From positions 1 through 16,148 of the forward strand of contig CAZDDI010000083.1 in NCBI GenBank assembly GCA_964504195.1: a stretch of DNA of 16,148 nt. Direction: 5' to 3'. The notes below the pieces were generated by a model. It was not told the origin of the DNA. It ran no database searches and saw nothing but the letters and a program-made list of their open reading frames with translations. Of this stretch, positions 13,005-16,148 are shown piece after piece; positions within the stretch are counted from its first letter, which is position 1; each line of letters begins with the position of its first letter. Origin of the DNA: CAZDDI01 sp964504195. GTDB taxonomy: Bacteria; Chloroflexota; Anaerolineae; B4-G1; SLSP01. The position numbers were made by a program, and so were the translations under genes.

Positions 13005-14354
13005 TTAGGGCTGACCGACGGGATAGCCCAGCAGTGCTTCCAAATCAGCTTCGAGTTCGTCGAAGGCAGTCACGGCGTCACTGCGACCGGTCAATACAGA
13101 GTGGACGGCCTGGAAGAAGAGTGTGGAGGTGTCATTGTACTTGGGGGCGGTCGCCGTGGAGGGGCGGGCGGCGGCGTTGATGAAGACATCGTAGAGGCTG
13201 CCGAAGAAGGGGCTGGCGGCCAGCACGTCGGCGTCGCTGTAGAGGCTCATGATAGTGGGGTTGAGGCTGCCCTCAATGGCGCGGATCTTCTGCTCTTCAG
13301 CGGAGGCCAGGTAGAGCGCCACGTCGGCGGCGATGGCGGGGTTGTTGCTGTAGCGGGAGACGGCCAGTTGCCAGCCGCCCAGGGTGGCGGAGCCACTGCC
13401 GGAATCACCCGCGGGCAGCGGGGACACGTCGAACTGGCCTTTGATGACACTGTCATCGGAGTTGCCCAGGCTGTAGGCATAGGGCCAGTTGCGCATGAAG
13501 GCGGCGTTGCCGGCTTGCCAGATACCGCGTGCATCTTCCTCGCCGAAGCCTACCACACCGGGAGGCGAAATCGTGCCCACCCAGCCAGCGGCGCGCTCGA
13601 TGGCGGCGATGGCGGCGGGGTTGTTGACCGTGATGACTTTTTCGGGGCTGACAATCGTGCCCCCAGCGTTCGAGTCAATCCATTCCAGTGCGTCGCAGGT
13701 CAAGCCCTCGTAGGAGTTACCTTGCCATACGAAGCCCCAGAAGTCGGCGTTGCCGGCGGCTCGCTCGCCCGCCTGGATGGTCGCAGCCATCTCTTCGAGC
13801 TCATCCCAGGTGGTCGGGCCGGCACTGTAACCGTACTTTTCCAGTAGGTCGCTGCGGAAGTAAAGCAGGCCGGCGTCGGTGAACCACGGAATGCCCACGA
13901 GCTTGCCGTCCACGGTGTTGTTCTCGATGATGGCGGGGAAGTGCTGGCCGGCTACGTTGCGTGCGCCGTGCTCGTTCAAATCCACGAAGTGCTCGGCCAG
14001 GTCGCCGGGCCAGATTACGTCAATCTGGTAGATGTCTACTTCGGCGGAGCCGGCCTCGAAGAATTGCAGATAGAGGCCCAGGCGATCTTGTACCAGGTCG
14101 GGCGTATCCAACACGCGAACGGTGACGTTGGGGTGCGTGTCCATGTAGCGTTGCGCCGCAGCCTGGGTCAGTTCAAGTTCTTGTCCTACCGCGCCGGCGG
14201 CGATGGTGATAGTTACCCGCTGGTCGCCAGTGCTGGGCGGGGTGGTGGCCTCAGGCGTTGTGTCGGCGGGGGCTTCCGTGGGTTTTGGTCCACACGAAGC
14301 GAGCAGCATCGCAGCTACTAATACTAAAATCAACAGCATACTCGAGCGTTTCAT
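13005..14354 (-). CDS. Sugar-binding lipoprotein of ABC transporter, trehalose/maltose-binding-like
   Basis: An extracytoplasmic solute-binding protein that delivers sugar to the two permeases encoded downstream. The 449 residues start with a lipoprotein signal peptide: basic MKRS, a hydrophobic stretch, and the lipobox LLASC with C21 as the lipidation site, followed by a Pro/Thr/Glu-rich linker (22-45). The mature part is SBP_bac_1/8-like; EVDIYQIDVIWPGDLAEHFVDL near 105-126 resembles the segment found in trehalose/maltose-binding proteins. Length is normal for CUT1 binding proteins. The ATG at 14354 is preceded by AGGAGG at 8 nt, a strong ribosome site. It lies about 100 nt after the regulator gene, with no terminator between them and no convincing own promoter. 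Substrate assignment to trehalose, maltose or sucrose is inferred from this resemblance and from the nearby TreS. Confidence 0.92.
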   Translation of the reverse strand: MKRSSMLLILVLVAAMLLASCGPKPTEAPADTTPEATTPPSTGDQRVTITIAAGAVGQELELTQAAAQRYMDTHPNVTVRVLDTPDLVQDRLGLYLQFFEAGSAEVDIYQIDVIWPGDLAEHFVDLNEHGARNVAGQHFPAIIENNTVDGKLVGIPWFTDAGLLYFRSDLLEKYGYSAGPTTWDELEEMAATIQAGERAAGNADFWGFVWQGNSYEGLTCDALEWIDSNAGGTIVSPEKVITVNNPAAIAAIERAAGWVGTISPPGVVGFGEEDARGIWQAGNAAFMRNWPYAYSLGNSDDSVIKGQFDVSPLPAGDSGSGSATLGGWQLAVSRYSNNPAIAADVALYLASAEEQKIRAIEGSLNPTIMSLYSDADVLAASPFFGSLYDVFINAAARPSTATAPKYNDTSTLFFQAVHSVLTGRSDAVTAFDELEADLEALLGYPVGQP

Positions 14355-14454
14355 GTCAATCTCCTCCTGAAAATATTAAACGTAATTTACTGGGTTGGGT
14401 ATGCACTCTTTGACCTGTTTTGCTATAAAGCACCTCCTTTACGATAGGGAGTTT

Positions 14455-15924
14455 TTAATGTCCAATTAACAATTTGAGAGTACGCGCTGTTTGTGCGACG
14501 GTTTCACGGATAGGTGCATCTTCCCATAAGACTTGTTCAAACATCAGCTGTACCAGTCGGGAAACATACGTATACTCAGCCAGCAGCGGGCGCGGACGCG
14601 CGATTGACAACAGCGGAACCACCTGGCTCAGCCAGGGGTGTTGTGGGCCCTTCAATTGTGCGTTGACCCGTTTTGAAGGTGAAATCTGGAAGTTTTCCTG
14701 ACAAAAGGGCAGGTTCATCTCTGATTGCATTGCCAGCCGCAACAGATTGACGCAAATATCCTGGTGTTCCGATTGGCTTAGAATGGCCCAGGATGTGCCG
14801 CCGAGGGATGCGATGGGCGGTGACTTTGGGGTGGGGCGGGGAATCGGCACAAACCCCAACCGTTGCGCCATTTCTTCTTCTGTGTCCCAGTTGGCTTCTT
14901 CAAAGATGGCGACCCATTCGTATGTGCCCCCCAGGCTCATCGGTAGCGCTCCTTGCCCTAACAGCCAAGGTACGCCTGACCATTCGAACTCTACGACTTC
15001 TGGTGGTAAACACCGGCGATCTATTGTGATTTGGCGTAAAAATTTTAGTGCTTGGTAGGTGGGGGGCGTGTCCAAGATGAATTGACCTTTTTTGTTGATA
15101 ATATCCCCGCCGCCAGCCCAGATGAACGGTAGTAATAGGTTGATGACGGCTTCACCTGTGATGGTCGAGATAGGGAATGCAATCGGGTATTGATAGCCCC
15201 AGCGTGTTTGTACTTCCGAGCGGCTGAAATAATCAATGAGCGCCAGCCATTCCTCCCAAGTAGTAGGGGGCGTGAGGCCTTCGGCATCGAACCAGTCCCG
15301 GCGATACCACAGCCCGCTAATATCGGCCTGTACAGGAAGGGCGTAGAGGTGATCGGCAAACGTGTGGTTCAGACGGACCGGTTCTTCGAGATCGCTGTTG
15401 AGTTGGGCGCCCCATGTTGGATCGAGTACATCCAGCGGGGTGAGGTAGCCGGCTTGTGCGTATTCAGCCACCCAGACGTAATCAATTGAGACTAGATCAG
15501 GTGCTTGTCCCCGCACTACAGCAGTTTGTAGCTGGCGGTGGAAATCGGCCTGGGGGGGCATATTGATGTCAAGCCGGACCCGGTTTTCTGGATGTAGCTG
15601 ATTCCATTCGACTACGGCTTGTTCCAACAGGCTGGCCCAACGTACATCATAAGCCAGCATGGATAAGGTTACATAGGGTTGTTCTACGGTGGCCTCGCGA
15701 TTAGCAACAAAGGAGCCTTGTCCGGCGCGGCGCTGAACGTAACCTTCGCGTACCAGTTCCATGAGTGCCTGGCGTACTGGCGCGCGGCTGATGCCGTATT
15801 GATCGCATAACTCTAGTTCGGTGGGGATGCGCTCGCTGGGCCGCAGCACGCCTTGTTCGATGCGCTGTTTCAGCAGCATCTTTAATTGGTAGTAAATAGG
15901 TACAGGCGAGTTACGGTCTATCAT
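14455..15924 (-). CDS. GntR-family regulator with a solute-binding-protein-type sensor domain
   Basis: A cytoplasmic transcription factor, probably the sugar-responsive regulator of the adjacent transporter. Residues 7-74 are a GntR winged helix-turn-helix (PIYYQLKMLLKQRIEQG; RIPTELELCDQYGISRAPVRQALMELVREGYVQRR; GQGSFV). From about residue 83 to the end the 489-residue protein resembles a MalE/SBP_bac_8 binding protein (GQAPDLVSIDYVWVAEYAQAGYLTPLD; TTWEEWLALIDYF; GGTSWAILSQSEHQD) without a signal peptide. Typical GntR sensors are FadR, HutC or LacI-like; this type-II periplasmic fold is uncommon. I placed the start at the ATG at 15924, not the in-frame ATG at 15996, because a consensus promoter (15961-15989) lies between them and the GntR domain starts right after 15924. 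The ribosome site is weak. Ligand inferred: a sugar imported by the transporter. Confidence 0.92.
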   Translation of the reverse strand: MIDRNSPVPIYYQLKMLLKQRIEQGVLRPSERIPTELELCDQYGISRAPVRQALMELVREGYVQRRAGQGSFVANREATVEQPYVTLSMLAYDVRWASLLEQAVVEWNQLHPENRVRLDINMPPQADFHRQLQTAVVRGQAPDLVSIDYVWVAEYAQAGYLTPLDVLDPTWGAQLNSDLEEPVRLNHTFADHLYALPVQADISGLWYRRDWFDAEGLTPPTTWEEWLALIDYFSRSEVQTRWGYQYPIAFPISTITGEAVINLLLPFIWAGGGDIINKKGQFILDTPPTYQALKFLRQITIDRRCLPPEVVEFEWSGVPWLLGQGALPMSLGGTYEWVAIFEEANWDTEEEMAQRLGFVPIPRPTPKSPPIASLGGTSWAILSQSEHQDICVNLLRLAMQSEMNLPFCQENFQISPSKRVNAQLKGPQHPWLSQVVPLLSIARPRPLLAEYTYVSRLVQLMFEQVLWEDAPIRETVAQTARTLKLLIGH

Positions 15925-15940
15925 TGATACGCTTATGTCG

Positions 15941-15964
15941 TAATGTAATATCTTTATAACATTA
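15941..15964. promoter_or_regulatory. Candidate operator over the regulator's -10 and start site
   Basis: A 24-nt imperfect palindrome with 9 of 12 complementary pairs and arms TAATGT / ACATTA. It overlaps the TATAAT box and covers the expected transcription start, an arrangement typical of negative autoregulation by GntR proteins. No full copy occurs before the binding-protein gene; only the half word ATTACG recurs there (minus strand, 14386-14381). Confidence 0.5.
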
Positions 15965-15989
15965 TACAGAAAAATTTCCGATTTGTCAA
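15961..15989 (-). promoter_or_regulatory. Consensus sigma-70 promoter of the GntR-SBP regulator gene
   Basis: The minus strand carries TTGACA (15989-15984), a 17-nt AT-rich spacer and TATAAT (15966-15961). Both hexamers are 6/6 matches at optimal spacing. The predicted start near 15954 leaves a leader of about 30 nt before the ATG at 15924, and rules out translation from 15996. A promoter this strong normally needs repression, which fits the palindrome overlapping it. Confidence 0.9.
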
Positions 15990-16090
15990 TAGGCAATTTT
16001 TAGGGAAGGTACGACAAATTATTGGATAAAGAACAATTTTTATCTGAAAAATACCTCTCTAAACTTGCAGCTGGTCTCATTTTGAGAATC

Positions 16091-16133
16091 TCTCCCCCTC
16101 CCCACGCCGCTATGCGGCGCGGGGAGGGGGAGA
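16091..16133. repeat. Long C/G-rich hairpin at the window edge
   Basis: Arms 16091-16110 and 16114-16133 pair at 19 of 20 positions around a TAT loop. The left arm starts TCTCCCCCTCCCC. It resembles dispersed GC-rich intergenic hairpins common in Chloroflexota. On the plus strand AAAATAAG follows, with no T run, so I do not call it a terminator. It sits upstream of the regulator promoter. Confidence 0.75.
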
Positions 16134-16148
16134 AAATAAGGGGAGTTT

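Noticed and set aside
14355..14454. Search for a separate promoter of the binding-protein gene
   Set aside because: Only AT-rich -10-like words (TTTAAT, TAAATT) are present, with no matching -35; read-through from the regulator or an activator-dependent promoter is as likely, so no promoter is annotated.
15925..15996. N-terminal extension of the GntR regulator to an ATG at 15996
   Set aside because: A consensus promoter lies inside it, so the transcript would start downstream of that codon.

Overview
The window reads as a GC-rich bacterial chromosome segment, most likely Chloroflexota. This rests on gene content and style: a GntR regulator fused to a solute-binding fold, a trehalose/maltose-type ABC system without its own ATPase, and spacers full of short tandem and inverted repeats. 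There is no rRNA marker, so the assignment is an inference. All ten genes I accept lie on the minus strand, so transcription runs from high to low coordinates. I see no tRNA, rRNA or CRISPR array.

From 15.9 kb down to 11.0 kb is a sugar-uptake locus. It holds a GntR-type regulator whose sensor is a MalE-like solute-binding domain, a lipoprotein solute-binding protein resembling trehalose/maltose binders, and two permeases overlapping by 4 nt. The regulator has a fully consensus sigma-70 promoter with a palindrome over its -10 element. A perfect hairpin sits between the binding protein and the permeases. A strong terminator closes the unit at about 10.9 kb.

The 448-nt spacer at 10551-10998 holds that terminator, a 129-bp MITE-like element with 10-bp flanking direct repeats, and a degenerate palindrome. 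After it comes a three-gene disaccharide cluster (10550 to 6281): a GT4 glycosyltransferase of the sucrose-phosphate-synthase type, a PfkB sugar kinase (probably fructokinase), and a TreS-type trehalose synthase, ending in a terminator. Together with the transporter this suggests import and interconversion of trehalose, maltose and sucrose-like sugars, for carbon use or as compatible solutes.

Next are two oxidoreductase genes (5960 to 2559). One encodes a 717-residue iron-sulfur/FAD protein with four predicted Fe-S sites. The other encodes a DAO-family flavoprotein. They look like the two subunits of a dye-linked amine or amino-acid dehydrogenase of the HcnABC / proline dehydrogenase / sarcosine oxidase type, and they end in a perfect hairpin terminator.

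The last gene (2379 to 34) is clearly AT-rich compared with everything else. It encodes a Schlafen/AlbA_2 domain joined to a STAND-like P-loop NTPase, a winged helix and a helical C-terminus. It has its own promoter and looks horizontally acquired; it is the best candidate here for an undescribed (defence-type) system.

A second theme is repeat architecture. At least five places carry converging inverted arrays with a 7-nt period. Each differs in sequence but shares the same layout, two of them form the terminators, and one lies in frame inside the Fe-S/FAD oxidoreductase gene.
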